Below, piece by piece: positions 19,201 through 34,200 of a stretch of 64,000 bases of DNA. A model generated the notes under the pieces. It was not told the DNA's origin. It saw only the letters and a list, made by a program, of their open reading frames with translations, and made no database searches. The first letter of the stretch is position 1. Each line of letters opens with the position of its first letter. The position numbers and the translations under genes were made by a program. The stretch comes from Pseudoalteromonas piscicida (lineage in GTDB: Bacteria; Pseudomonadota; Gammaproteobacteria; Enterobacterales; Alteromonadaceae): NCBI RefSeq assembly GCF_002744175.1, contig NZ_NKHF01000096.1:21962-85961 (forward strand), written 5' to 3'.

Positions 19201-22200
19201 TACACACGTAAGGCTTTGTGACCCTGCCAAAGCGCAGTAACCGCGTGCTCGATACGAGCAAGGTCATAGGTTCCCTCAATCAATAACGCCAGCGGCATGT
19301 TGTAAGCACTCTTATCACCTAGCAAGCTCTGTGCAATCCAAAAGCTTTGCTGCATCAAAGTCGCGGCTTGACGTTCCACCTGAGGTAACTCTGCCAACTC
19401 GGTTTTTTCTTGCGTAAGCGGTTCGTCAGGGCCAACCAAAGCAGCCAGTTCGCGAACGGTTGCCATTTGGAAAAAGTCACGCATGGCAATTTTGTAATTG
19501 AACTGCTTTTGTAAGCGCGATATGACACGAGTTGCTAACAGTGAGTGTCCACCAATTTCAAAGAAGTTGTCGTCTCGGTAAACCACTTCTAAGTCGAGTA
19601 ATTCAGCAAATACTTGGGCGACAAACTGCTCAGAGTTGGTTTGTGGCAATTCGCCCTCTCGAGCTTGCAATGCAGCCTTAGGTTCAGGCAATGCACGGCG
19701 GTCGACCTTGCCGTTGGCAGTCAGAGGGAAAGCTTCCATCATCACAAAATAAGCAGGCACCATATATTCAGGAAGACGCTGTTGTAACGCGGCTCGAAGT
19801 TGCTGTTCACTCGCGCGACCTTGACTGTCCATGATATACGCCACCAAAGCGGTATCTCCCTGAGGCTCTTTGTGCGCCATGACCAGCGCTTCATCGACGC
19901 TTGACATGTCACTTAGCAAGGCCTCGATTTCACCAAGCTCAATTCTAAAACCACGAATTTTTACTTGGTTATCGCAACGGCCGAGGTATTCCAAGTCGCC
20001 ATCAACCGTTACCCGTGCCAAATCACCCGAGCGGTAGAGGCGATCTCCATTGACAGTGATAAAGCGATCTGCGGTTTGCTCTGGGAGGTTGAGATACCCA
20101 CGAGCCAGACCAGCACCTGCAACATAGATCTCTCCTGCTACGCCCACAGGCACTAAGTGTTGATGTTCATCTAAAATCAAAATATCAAGATCGGCTATAC
20201 CATCACCAATTAAGCTGGCAGTGGCTGTCTGCTCAAGCACATCACTAGCTTGAATGCGACGATGGGTTGCATGTACTGTGATCTCGGTGATCCCATACAT
20301 ATTGATAATTTCAATGTCATCTTGATAACGCTCAAACCAGCCTCGAAGCGCCGTAAAATCGATTTCCTCCCCCCCAAGTACCACGCGGCGCACTGGCAGT
20401 TGCTGACTACTTTGTAGGTTTTCTCGAACCACTTGTAAAAATGCCGATGGAGTTTGGCTTAACTGAGTGACGCCTTGCTCACACAATAGTTGATGGAACG
20501 CTTCGCTGTTGCGTGTTGTTTCATAAGGCACCACCACCAATTTGCCACCATGTAATAATGCCCCCCAGATCTCCCATACCGAGAAATCAAAAGTGCATGA
20601 TGAGAACAGACTCCACACATCGTTTTCAGTAATTGGGATCCGTGTAGCGGTTGCATCAAACAGACGCACCACATTGCGGTGCTCTAGTAGCACGCCCTTA
20701 GGCGTCCCGGTAGAACCTGAGGTATAAATTACATAGGTTAAATCCTCAGGTTGACAACGCACCGGCGGGTTGTCGCTGTTGTGGCTAGACATCATGGTCA
20801 TCGCCGTATCGAGATACTCGACCGTGCTAAATTGCCCGCTGTACTGGACATCACCAATAACCAACGTAAGGTCAGCATCATTAACAATATAATCAATACG
20901 CTGCTGCGGATGTGTTGGGTCTAGCGGCACATAAGCACCACCGGCCTTCATTACACCTAAGATAGCAATCAACATATTGATTGAGCGATCTACACAGACA
21001 CCCACTAAACTCCCCGCTGTAACGCCTCGTTCAATTAACTGCCAAGCAATACGGTTAGCTTGTTGATTGAGCATTTGATAGCGGATTGATTGTCCTTCAC
21101 ACACAATCGCAATGTGTTGCGGATATTGCGCAGCGATCCGTTCGAATCGGGCATGGGTCGTTTCATCGCACATAAAGTCCTGACGTGGTCGCTGGTAAAG
21201 CTCACACACCTTACTCGCCACCTCATCACTAAGTAGTGGTAAGCTATCAAGCTGTGCCGTTGGCTGCGCCAACATGCGCGTTAATATCGCGGTAAAGTTA
21301 GACATCATGTCAGCAATTGTGCTTTCATCGAATAAGGCACTGCTATATTCCATTGTCAGCCATGTCCCCTCAGATTGAGGCGTAACATTGAGCAGCAAGT
21401 CGTACTTAGCTACGTCCAATTGTGGGTCGATGGCGCTTACCTCAAGACCATCAAGCTCCAAGCCGTCATAGGCTAAGTCTTGATAGGACAGTACCGCTTG
21501 GAATACAGGCGTGCGGCTAGTATCTCTAACCTTTACGACCTCTTGCACAATGCGCTCAAATGGAACTTGTTGATTCGCCATCGCCGCTGCCAATTGACGT
21601 TGTACAAGAACCAGCAGTTGCTCGAAGCTCTGCTGCGCATCGAATTGCAACCGCAGTGGCAGCATATTGACGAAGAAACCCACTAATTGCTCAAGTTGCG
21701 TCGTCGCTCGGCCCGCCACTGGAGTACCAATAACAATGTCGTCTTGGCCGGAATAACGTCTTAACACAGTGGCAAAGGTCGCCATCATCACCATAAAGCC
21801 GGAATAACCTTGGCGTTCATAGCTATTCAATGTTGTCACCAGCGATTGCGGCAATAAGCAGCTATACGTCGCTCCAGCTTCACTGCGGGTCTGCGTGCGA
21901 GGTCTGTCGGTATATAATTGCAGATCGGGAGCATCGGCCAATGTATCACGCCAGTAATCCAGTTGTGCGGTAAACGCATGATCATCAAAATGTGATCTTT
22001 GCCACTGAGCAAAATCACCATACTGACAGCTTAGTACCGGCAACTCTGGTGTTTGCTGGTCACAATAAGCACGATAGGCCTGTCGTAATTCATCAGCAAT
22101 AATGGCCAAAGACCAGCCATCCGCCATGGCGTGATGTACATTGATAAGTAGTGCTACATCCTCGCTATCTAGCATAAAGACATCAGCACGAAATACTGGT

Positions 22201-25200
22201 CCTTGGCGTAAATCAAATGGCATCGCGGATACCTTAGCCATCATAGCTTCAAGCTCATCCTCAGCGCAGTAGTGCAGATTAAAAGGCACTTTGGCGCTGG
22301 GATCGGCTTGCTGGTAGGCTTGCTCATTATCTAAAACAACACGGCTTTTTAGCACCACATGACGATTAGCAACCAATTCAATGGCTTTACTTAATGCGTC
22401 TAGCCTTACCTTACCGCGCATTCGGTAAGCAAGAGGGAGGTGGTACGCTAAGCTTTCTGGTTCCATATCGTGTAAGAACCACAGTCTTTCTTGAGCAAAC
22501 GATAAGGGGTGTATCGCGTCAATAGCAGCGGCTTGGATGCGTTCTTGTTGCCCTGCCGCGCCATCGTTTTGAGCTTGTTGTAGCAGCGCTAGCTGATCCC
22601 CTAACCGCTGTTTTAGGAACACTTCAGCAATGGGCAGTTCGATATCAAATTCATCTTTTACTCGGTTTACAAGCTGCATAGCAAGTAACGAGTTACCACC
22701 TAAGGTAAAGAAACTATCTTGTAGCGAGGGCTGTTTACCTAAAAGCTCTTGCCAGATATCAGCAAGCTGTGCAGCTTGACCTTTCAAGGCACCGCTACTT
22801 GCTAATTGTCCCCAATCTTCTGCACTTGGCGTTGGCAATACTTTGCTGTCTATCTTGCCGTTTGCATTCAACTTAAAGCGCTCAACAAAGGTAATCGTCG
22901 ACGGCAACAAATAGTGCGCCACTTTATCTGTGAGCCACTGCTGAAGAGATTGGCGAGTTAACGCATGACCTGGTTTTAGCTGCACATAAGCGGCTAAATA
23001 AACCTGCTCTTCGTCTTGACGAACTTGAACATAGCTAAGCTCTACGGCGTCATGTTGGTTCACCCGAACTTGCAGTTCTTCAGGTTCGATGCGGTGACCA
23101 CGAATTTTCACCTGATTATCAGTACGACCAATAAAGTGCAGTACACCATCGCTATCTTGACTCACTCTATCTCCAGAACGATAGAGTTTTTCTTCACTGT
23201 ATGGGGTGAAAACAAACGCCTGCTCAGTTAAGTCTGGACGGTTTAAGTAGCCGTGGGCGACACCAGCCCCACCGAGATAAAGCTCACCAGGTACACCCAA
23301 TGGTAACAGGCTACCGTGGTCATCCATTACTAAGTGATAACTCCAAGCACAGGCACGGCCAAGTGGCACATCTTGACCAGCAAGAACACTTGGTGTCAGC
23401 GCAAATGTGGTTGAGAAAATCGTATTCTCTGTCGGTCCATAGGCACTACACAATTGCCCCTGATAGCCACTAGCTAGTAAGTCACGGCAATAGCGGATTG
23501 GGATCACTTCACCGCCAGTCCAAAGTACCCGATAGTGATGTAATATTGTCGGGTCGGTTTGCACATATTGATTAAACAATGCCACCGTCATAAAGCCATA
23601 GTCAACGCCATAATCCGCTAAAGCCTGCCCAAAGTCAGCGGGCGACAATACTTGCGAATGGGAGATCACGGCTAAACATGCGCCACTTAGGAGCGCAGAC
23701 CAAATTTCGAAGCTTGCGCCATCAAAAGCAGGGTTATTCATAAAGCTAACCACATTATTTTGGGTTAACTCACCTTGCTCTGGGTTAAGCACCAAGCGGC
23801 TGATCCCACGATGAGGAGTGATCACGCCTTTCGGCTTTCCGGTAGAGCCTGAGGTATAAATAACATGGGCAACGGTCTCTGGTGAGACACTCTTAAACGG
23901 CGCAAGGGTAGAATAATGAGTGAGCGCTAAGTCCCTACTATCAATTGAGGTTAACTGGTTACTACTGAGCGTTGCTTTACTGTGCTTATCAACAAATACC
24001 AACTGCATTGCTGCTTGCTCGGCCACAAAATCTATTCGCTCTTGCGGCCAAGCTGGGTCTAACGGCACATAACCTGCGCCAGCTTTGATGATAGCCAAGG
24101 CATTGATAATCCAGTCTACCGAGCGAGACATCGCGATTGCAACCAGCGTATTTTGTTGTACACCTTGCTCAATAAGATAGTGGGCCAGCTGGTTAGCCTG
24201 CTCGTCTAATTGTCGGTAACTCAGTGCGCTATCTTGTTGTTTTACCGCTATGCGCTCGCCGTGCTCGGCAACCACATGCGCAAAACCAGAGACGAGATCA
24301 CTAGGTTCAGCCTGCGCCTCAAAATCGGCTTGCCCCAGCGCCATTAATTGCTCAGCTTGCGCTGCGGACACCAAAGAAAGTGATGCAATGGGTGCCGATT
24401 GCGCTAAAACAAGCTCTCCAACAAAATGGATAAAGCCATTAACTAATTGGTCGCCTAGCGCTTTAGGGAAGACATCCAGTGCAAATTCAAATTCACCAAA
24501 CACCTGTCCTTCACGTTCAGCCATCGCGAGTAAGAGATCGAATTTAGCGGTGTCATGACTCATTTCAAGCTCGGAAAATTGCACCGTCTCTAGCTCAGCT
24601 CCCCCTCCTTGTTGGTCAAGCGTAAACAAAGTCTGTACTAAGGGGTTAACACCAGCGATCCGCTCTTGCTCAAGCGCGTCTACTAAATGTTCAAATGGCA
24701 CATCTTGATGTGCAAGCACTCCTAACCACTGCGATTTGATCTGGGCAAGATAGTCTGTGAACGCAGCTTGATGCTGACACTGACTACGCAGAGGTAACGT
24801 GTTAACAAATAACCCAACTACCCGTTCAAGTTCTGAATGTTCACGACCAGAAACAGGCACTCCAACTATCAGATCTTGTTGCCCAGTTAAACGCGATAAA
24901 TAGGCATTATATGCAGCTAACAAGACCATAAATAATGATGCATCTTGCTGCTGGGCGAGCTTACTTAACCCAAGGCTAGTAGCATCATCCAAAGTAAATG
25001 CAATACTATAGCCAACAAACGAGCGCTGTTGTGGACGGCGATGTGGGGTTGGCAAGCTTAGCACCGTTGTCGCATCACCCAGCGTTTCTTGCCACCAATT
25101 GAGCTGCTCGGCAAGCTGTTGCTGATAACTATCACTCATTTGCCAGTGGACAACATCACTGAAGGTGATTGCGTTTGGGTTTTGCACGGCTTCACCGCTT

Positions 25201-28200
25201 AACAGCCCCCGTAAGTCATCAAGTAGTAACTGGCTGGACCATGCATCCGTGATCACATGGTGCATCATCAGCATCAGCACTTGCTCACCTTGCTTTGAAC
25301 GCAACAAGTAAGGTGCAAACAAACTAGCAGCAAAGTCAAAGCTTTGTTCCGCTCGCTCGCGACACCAAGCCATGAGTGCCGCATCGGTATCAAATGTTTT
25401 AAGTTCAAGTGCTTGAATATCATCGCTGATATACTGTTGTTGCTGTGCCAGTTGCACCCTTGCTCTTAACATCGGATGTTGCTGCTGCAACTGCTCCATC
25501 GCGAGGTTGAGCTGTGCCTCATCCAAGTGTCCATGCACGCGCCACAACGTTGGCATATTGTACAGTGGCGTGCCCGGCTGTAAGGTCTCAAACCACACCA
25601 TTTGCTGTTGTATCGCACTGAGTGGGAAATGCTGCAGTGGCATGAGTTCATGATGACTGATCTGCGTACGCGCCTCGGGCTGTAATTGAGTGATATATTG
25701 TGCCAATGCCTGTGGACTGGGCTGTTCAAATAGGTCTTTAACGGTAAGCGCATTACCTACCTCCAATGCACGGCGTAATGTTGAGATCAGGCGCATTGCA
25801 AGTAGTGAGTGTCCTCCTAATTGGAAGAAGTCAGACTGCCTACCGATCCGATCGACATCAATTTTTAGTAAGGTCGCCATATGCGCCGCAAGTTCAGACT
25901 CCAGTCCTGGTTGCGGCGCTTCACCACGCTCGTCAATTCCCGCCTCCGCTAAATTGGGGAGAGATTTGCGATCCACTTTACCGTTGGCAGTAACAGGGAT
26001 CTGAGCCATCAAGATATAATGGGTTGGCACCATAAAGTCCGGTAACCAAGCGGCAGCATGACGTTTTAATTCAGCCAATTCAGCGCGGCTTTCTAAATAA
26101 GCAATGAGTACCCCGTTTTCGACACTGACGACACAACGTTTTGTCTCTGGAGCTTGTTCCATCACAGATTCAATTTCGCCCATCTCAATCCGCATTCCTC
26201 GGATCTTAATCTGGAAGTCGCGGCGCCCCAGGAACTCAAGCTCGCCAAGATGGTTATAGCGTCCTAAATCTCCTGTTTTATAGAGTCGGCTGCCCGGTTC
26301 TCCAAATGGATTGGCAACAAATGCATTGGCGGTTAATGATGGTGCATTTAAATAGCCTCGACCTAATACCACCTCACCTGCAACACAGATCTCCCCTACC
26401 GCGCCTTGCGGAACAGGTAGCAGATCGGCATCGAGTAAATAGATGGCCGACTGATACACGGGCTTGCCAATAGGAAGTTGCGCGTAGAACGCTGCCGGTG
26501 TTTCTTTCATCACATGCAACGTCACATCATCACTACATTCCGCAGGGCCATAGGCATTCATCATTGGAATATGGGGATAACGCTTAAACCACCTTCTTGC
26601 CATTTCTGGCGGCAGTGCTTCACCGGTAGGAATAAGATGGCGCAAATCACCTAAGCTGTCATAGGCGCCTGCAGCAACTTCGTCCATCAGTTGCTGAAGC
26701 TGAACTGGCACTGTTTGTAATACCGATACTTGATGACGTGTTAGGGCCTGTAAAAACAGCAATGGATCAAGCACAGTTTCATCACTGAAAATTGCCACGC
26801 AGCCCCCTTTCATCAATGCGCCTAGGTACTGCCAAACACTGATATCAAACGACAATGCTGCGGTCTGTGCAAAGGTATCGACAGCGCTAAATTTAAGGGT
26901 ATCTAGCGCCGCCCAATTATGGTTTACCATGCCCTGATGGGTGGTCATCGCCCCTTTAGGTTTGCCCGTTGTACCTGAGGTGAATAACACATAGGCAAGC
27001 TGCTCTGGATGTCGCACTACAGCACTAAGATCAACGTGTTGCGTCGCTCGGTCATTTGGGTGTACCACACAAACGTCATCAAATGGGCCAGCTCTATCTG
27101 TGATCACTTGTTTTATATGATGCTCGTCTAACAACATGCGAATTCGCTCGGTTGGTAAACGCGTATCCAGCGGTAGATAACATCCACCAGCTTTAAATAT
27201 TGCCAACATCGCAATCATCACATGGCAACTACGAGTGAGGTGAACTGCAATCGGATGATCCGCCACAGCACCTTGTTGTAATAACACACCAGCCAGTCGA
27301 TTGGCTTCGTTGTTTAGCTCTCGGTAGGTCAGGCTACGCTGGCCATCATCAACAGCAATTTTATCGCCATATTGTGCGACGACTTCATCGAAGACATCCA
27401 AGTAATGTGCATTACGATGTTGAGTCGCGGGCAACGTTGCAAAGTCGTGCCAAATGCTGTTGTCGCCTTGATCAAGTAGCTCAAATTCTGCAATCACCTG
27501 TTCTGGCTTAGCACTCGCTTGCTGCAATAGCGTTAGGTACTTGTGTGCAAATCGGGCGATGGTTTCGGGTTCGTATAAGGTAGCGTCATATTCAAAGCGC
27601 AAACGTGTACCTTGCGGTAACGACTCAAGCACCACAGTCATGTCAAATTGTGGCTGATCCGCAGGCAAATCGAGTAATGTCAGTGGCTGTCCAGCTAACT
27701 GAAGAGAATCACTTGAGAAACTATTTTGCAGATCGAACATCACATTAAATAGCGGTGACTGTCCGCCACGAGAGAGCGCACTCATTACCTCATCATAAGG
27801 CAACATTTGGTTTGCCATCATGGCACCAAATTCATGACCCGATTGCTTGATAAGGTCAACAAAGCGCATTTGTGGTGAGTAACGTTGCCGATAAGAAAGC
27901 GTATTGACGAACATCCCTAATGTTTGCTCAAAGCCACTTTGCGTGCGACCAGCTGATACGGTGCCAATCACCAAATCTCGCTCACCGCTTGCATGGCTGA
28001 GCGCCAAACTAAAGGCACACAAATACAGGTTAAATGGTGTAACAGCATATCGACTAGCCAGTTGCTCAATTTGAGCCACGACACTCGCTTCCAGATTAAT
28101 ATCATAATAAGCAGCGACAGGGTTACTCTCCGGACGCTTTTGGTGGTCAACCGGTAAGCTAACCCCTTCATTGGCTTGCTCTAAATATGCTTGCCAAAAG

Positions 28201-31200
28201 GCGCGTTGCGCTTGTGCTTCGGCGCTTTGCATCCAGTTCGTTTGTTGATAGCAATAGTCGTTATAATCCAATGCAAATGGTTCTGCTACAGCAAGTTCAC
28301 CACCTTCATACGCTACAGCTAAATCGTTGAATAACTTGTTTAGTGACCATCCATCCAAGGCAATGTGGTGTGCACTCAACGCTATAAAGTGTCGAGATTG
28401 GCTGTTGATTAACGTAACACGTAAAGGACAGTCGCAGGCCAAATCAAAGGCTTTGTTAACACATTGCGCTGCATATCGCTCGACCTCATGTTGATCATCA
28501 CTATCAAGCTCAACCACTTCAAGCTGGCATGGGTTTCCTGCAATGCGTTGGATCACACCCGCTTGCTCTTCAAACCGTTGACATAGCACCGGATGCATAT
28601 CGCTCAGCACTATCAAGGCTTGCTGTAGTTGCTTCGCGTCAAGCGCTGCACATTCAGCCACAAGATTGATGTTGTAAGCCGTACTTGTGGGCTCCAACTG
28701 CTGCATAAAATACATACGAGTTTGTGCAGGACTTGCTTGTGAGAATGATTCAGGTGTGGATATTGCAGCGACTTGAGACCGTTCAGCTTGCGTAAGTAAC
28801 TCGGCTTGCTCTTCGAGCGTTTGCGCCATAAACAACTCAGCAATGCTTAGGTCTGTTGCTAATGCCATTTTCACTTCACTGACCAATTGCATCAGCAAAA
28901 TAGAGTTACCACCAAGCGCAAAGAAGTTGTCTTTTGCGGTGGGTGTCACCTTTAATAGTTTATGCCAAATGGTGGCTAGTTTTTGCTGCTGTTGGGTCAG
29001 TGGCATGTCATCTATCACTTTGCCCCAATCAGCTTCAGTTGGCTCAGGTAAGGCCCGCGCGTCAACTTTGCCATTGTGCGTAAGCGTAAATTGCTCAACT
29101 AGAGTAACAGTAGATGGAAGCAAATAATGGGCGACACGGGATTTCAGCCAAGTTAGCACTGATCCACGGTTTATCTGCGCTTGAGGTGCTACTTTGATAT
29201 ACGCAGCCAAATACGCCAGCTCACCGCGTTGTTTCACAACGACAACGCTATTTTCAATGTCAGGGTGCTGATCTAACTGATTTTTTAGCTCTTCAGGTTC
29301 TATTCGATGACCACGGATCTTAACCTGATTATCGATGCGCCCAAGGAAATGTATAGTGCCATCAGCTGCCATATACACCTGATCTCCTGAGCGATACAAG
29401 TTCCCTTCACCATAAGGGTTTTGAATAAATGCTTGAGCCGTTAGTTCAGGACGAGCAAGATAACCGTGCGCCAATCCTTCACCGGCTAAACATAGCTCAC
29501 CCGGCGTGCCCAATGGCACTAATTGTCCTGCGGCGTTTAGTATAAGGTGACTACCCCAAGCACAAGCATGCCCAAGTGGCACATCTGTCCCTTGCACCAT
29601 CGCTAAGGTGATCTCACAGGTTACTGAGAAAATCGTATTTTCCGTAGGGCCATAACCATTACACAATTTGCCATTAAAACCACTTTCAAGCAGTGCCTTA
29701 CAGCTCGGAGAAGACACCGCTTCACCGCCAATCCAAAGACGTCGATAGCTGTGTAGCATACGCGGATCGGTTTTCACATATTGATTGAATAACGCAACGG
29801 TCATAAAGCCATAGTTAATTCCCGTTTGTTCAACCACTTTGGCAAATTCAGTTGGCGCAAGCACTTGCTGCTCTGTCACCACAGCCAAGCAACCGCCGCT
29901 TAGCAGCGCCGACCAAATTTCAAATGTCGCGCCATCAAACGCTGGGTTATTCATAAAACTGACCACACAGTGTGAATCTAACCCACCTTCTGCTGGGTTC
30001 AGTACCAGCCTGGTGATCCCACGGTGTGGCGTCAAAACCCCTTTAGGTTGACCCGTTGACCCTGAGGTATAAATAATATTGGCAACACTGTCGGCAGTTA
30101 CGCTCTTAATTGGCGCTGTGATTGCATAGTCACTTAACTGAGGAAGCAAAGTGGGCAAAGAAAGTGACGAGACTTGCTCAGACAACGACTGCTCAGCAAA
30201 TGCAATATTGATATTGGCCTGTTGTAAAACAAAGTGAATGCGCTCTTGCGGCCAGCGCGGATCAATAGGCACATAAGCCGCACCTGTTTTGATTATGGCT
30301 ACTGCTGCAAGGATCCAATCCATTGAACGAGGCATAACAATAGCAACATGACCTCCCGCCTGAACCCCACTTTCAATCAAGTAATGAGCTAATTGGTTAG
30401 TCACTCGATCAAGCGCTTGATAACTTAGAGTTTTATCTCCTTCACGCACGGCAATTCGCTGTGGATACGCGGCGGCGCTGGACATAAAACTGCTGATAAG
30501 ATCGCTTGAAGTATGCTGAGGAGATACCAAAGACTGACCAAGCTCAAGCACTTGCTGTTGCTGCGCCGTATCAATAAGGGGTATCGCCGCTAATGGTTTG
30601 TCTGCATCTTGAACCACTTGCTCAACAAAATAAGCAAAGCCCTTAACAAGTGCCTGTGCTTGAGCGTCATGGTAAAGATCGCTAGGAAGCTCAAAGCTCC
30701 CCCGACACAGCTGACCATCATAAGACATCGATAACAGACAATCGAATTTGGCGGTATCGTGATCTGTGACTATTTCAGTGCAAGTCAATCCACCAAAAGT
30801 TTGCGATGCGCCACCTTGTTCAAAGTTGAACATCAGCTGCACAAGTGGGTTAATACCCGCGCTTCGCTCAACACCCAAACCATCAATAATAGCTTCCAGT
30901 GGGGCTTGTTGATGCGCAAGTATCTCTAACCATTGTTGCTGTGTTTTTGCCAAGTATGCTGTAAAACTGAGCTCAGGCTGGCACTGGGCTTTGAATGGCA
31001 GCGTATTCACAAACAAGCCAACTACCTCATCAAATTCAGTGCGGTCACGGCCTGCAACAGGCACCCCAGTTATTAATTGTTCAGCCCCCGTCAACAGCGA
31101 CATATAAGCCGTATAACAGCTTAGCAATAAGGTAAATAAGCTAACTTCAGCATCCTGCGCCAACTCAGCAACCGCGCTAGATGCCTCAGAAGACAGACTA

Positions 31201-34200
31201 AAACTCCACGTTTGGCCTTGGAACGTACGTTGCGGTGGACGCTTTTGCGCCGTGGGTAACGCCGACACATGCGGTGCATCATGTAAGTAGTCGCACCACC
31301 AAGATACCGCTTCTTTAACCTCTTGCTGATAACTCGCTTGCTGCTGCCAATTCACTAAATCAGCGTAATGATAGGTACTTGTGTCTTGCACTGATTGATT
31401 GCTGTAAAACGCCATCAAATCCGCCAACATCACTTGGCTTGACCAAGCATCCGAGATCAAATGATGCATGTTAAATACTAATACCTGCTCACCACTTGGC
31501 CAGCAAAGTAAAATGGGCTCGAACAAGCCAGCTGACAGATCAAATGGCTGCTTGGCTATCACCTTAACTGCTTGCGACATAGAGGTGGTTTTGGGCACTT
31601 GAGTCACAGTCAGTGGTTGAATGTGTTCGGAGATAAACTGTAGGTTATGGGCCTCATCAATACGTGCGCGCAACATCGGGTGTTTGCGCTGTAAAAACGT
31701 CACCGCAGCCTCTAGTTTGGCACTCTCTAGCTCGCCATGAATTTGCCAAGCATTAGGCATATTATAAAGCGCGGTGCCCGGCTGCAGTTTCTCAAACCAC
31801 AACATTTGCTGCTGCGTTTGTGTTAATGCAAAATGCTGGTTATCGGCAAGCGTTACTTGGGCCAGTACCTCTCCCGGTGCAATAGTCGATTGGGCAACAA
31901 ACGTGGCCAGTTCGCTTAAGTTAGGATAATCAAAAATCGCCTTAACGGTTGCTTTTTCGTTGAGTGAATAGTGCTTACGTAAGGCAGAAATTAGCTTCAT
32001 CGCCAGCAGTGAGTGTCCACCCAAGCGGAAGAAATGCGCATCGCGGTACACTTGGCTTACTTCTAAATCAAGCAGTTGCGCGTATTGCTTTGCCAAATAC
32101 TGCTCAACTTCCCCGCAAGGTGACTCACCCACTTCCATTGTTCTAACTTGTGCCAATGTTGGGAGTGCTTTTCTGTCTACTTTGCCGTTGGCAGTCACAG
32201 GCAGATTATCCATCACCACAAAGTAGCTCGGCACCATATGCTCTGGCAGTTGCTCCTGTGCATGTAGGCGCAGTGTATCGACGCTTAATTCACTTTCCAG
32301 ATATGCTAATAAGAGCCCTTGTTCAGCACATACGATACAACGAGCTGTGTTGGGTGCCATTTCCATCACAGACTCAATCTCACCAATTTCAATCCGCATA
32401 CCACGGATCTTAATCTGGAAGTCGCGACGACCAACAAACTCCAATTCGCCTGCAAAATTAAAGCGGCCTAAATCACCGGTTTTATACATTCTGCTGCCAG
32501 GCGCGCCAAACGGGTTTGCCACAAAAGCATTGGCGGTCAGTGCTGGAGCATTCAAATAACCGCGTCCAAGTACCACTTCTCCGGCAATACAAATTTCACC
32601 AATAGCGCCAACAGGTACCGGCTGCAGTGCTTCATCTAAAAGATATACACCACACTCAGTAATGGGCTTCCCTATAGGTAAAACGCTTTGATGAGCAGGC
32701 GGCGCTACAGATAAATGATGCAACGTCACATCATCACTACATTCTGCGGGGCCGTATGCGTTAAACATTGGAATGGAATAATTATCAAACCAAGTTCTCG
32801 CAAGACTTGGAGGCAGCGCTTCTCCGGTTGGGATCAAAATGCGTAAGGCAGCAAGCGGGTCATGTGCCAATTGCGCTGCTTGATCTATAAGTTGTTGCAA
32901 CTGCGCAGGCACCACCTGCAACACACTCGCGTTATAATGTGCTAGCGCTTGCAAGAATAACAAAGGGTCGAGCACTTCTTGGTCGCTTAAAATAGCCACC
33001 CGAGCACCGCACATTAATGGTGCTAAATGCTGCCACACGCTAATGTCAAAAGATAATGCAGCCGTTTGCACAAAACAGTCAGAGGTTGAGAATGACAGTT
33101 CGTCAAGCAATGCATAATTGTGGTTCACCATACCTTGATGGGTTGTCATTGCCCCTTTTGGTTTGCCCGTGGTGCCAGAAGTAAATAGCGTGTACGCCAA
33201 TTGAGCGGCAAAGCGTGGGATCTGTGTTAACTCTATCGTGTCACAGCCAACTGCGTCCGAACCCACAACAGTGACGCCAGTAAACGGACCTTCACTGTCG
33301 CTGATCACAAACTCTATGCTCTGATCTTCGATGAGACTGCGGATCCGCTGCGCAGGTAAGCGCATATCAAATGGTAAATAACTGCCACCGGCTTTAGCAA
33401 TGGCTAACATTGCCACCAGCACTTTATGACCGCGCGCTAGATGGACCGCAACGGGTTGCTCTAGCTTCACTCCAGCCTCAACTAAAGCCCTAGCTAATGC
33501 GCAAGCCTGTTGGTCGAGCTGAGCGTAAGTCAGTGTTGTATGACTGTCTTGAACCGCGATAGCATCAGCAAACTCAGCTACACTGGCGTCAAAGGCGTCG
33601 AGATAGTGCTGATGGGGATACGAATTAGCTCGAACCGATGCATAGTTATCTACAAGCTGCTGCTCTTGGCTAGTAAGCGCCATTAGCTCGTATAGGGGTT
33701 GCTCTGGATGTTCGCATGCTTTGCCGATTAGCTCACGATAAGCGGAAATAAAGCGCACAATCGTGGCTTCTTGATAGAGGCCCGCATCATACTCACAAAT
33801 AATGTTAAGACCGTCATGCTGAGACTCTAAAGTGACCGTCAAATCAAACTGGGGGTCATCAACACGCATTCGCGCGCTAGACCAGTTCGCTTCACTGTTG
33901 CCGCCCCAAGTGATTGCGTTTTGCATATCAAACATCACGTTAAACAGGCTTTCACTGCCGCTAATGCTATGCTGCACTCGCTCATAGGGTAGCTGTTGCT
34001 GTGCAAATGCTTGCTGATTTTCGGTGCCAACTTGTTTGCAGATTGCTTGAAAACTATTGCTAAGATCAACACTGAAGTTTAGTGCTAGCGTGTTGACGAA
34101 CATGCCCACAGTATCAGCAAACCCGCCCCACTCACGACCTGCAACAGCAGTACCTAAAGTAAGCTGCCTTTCACCATTTTGATAGCCTAGTTGCGCATAA

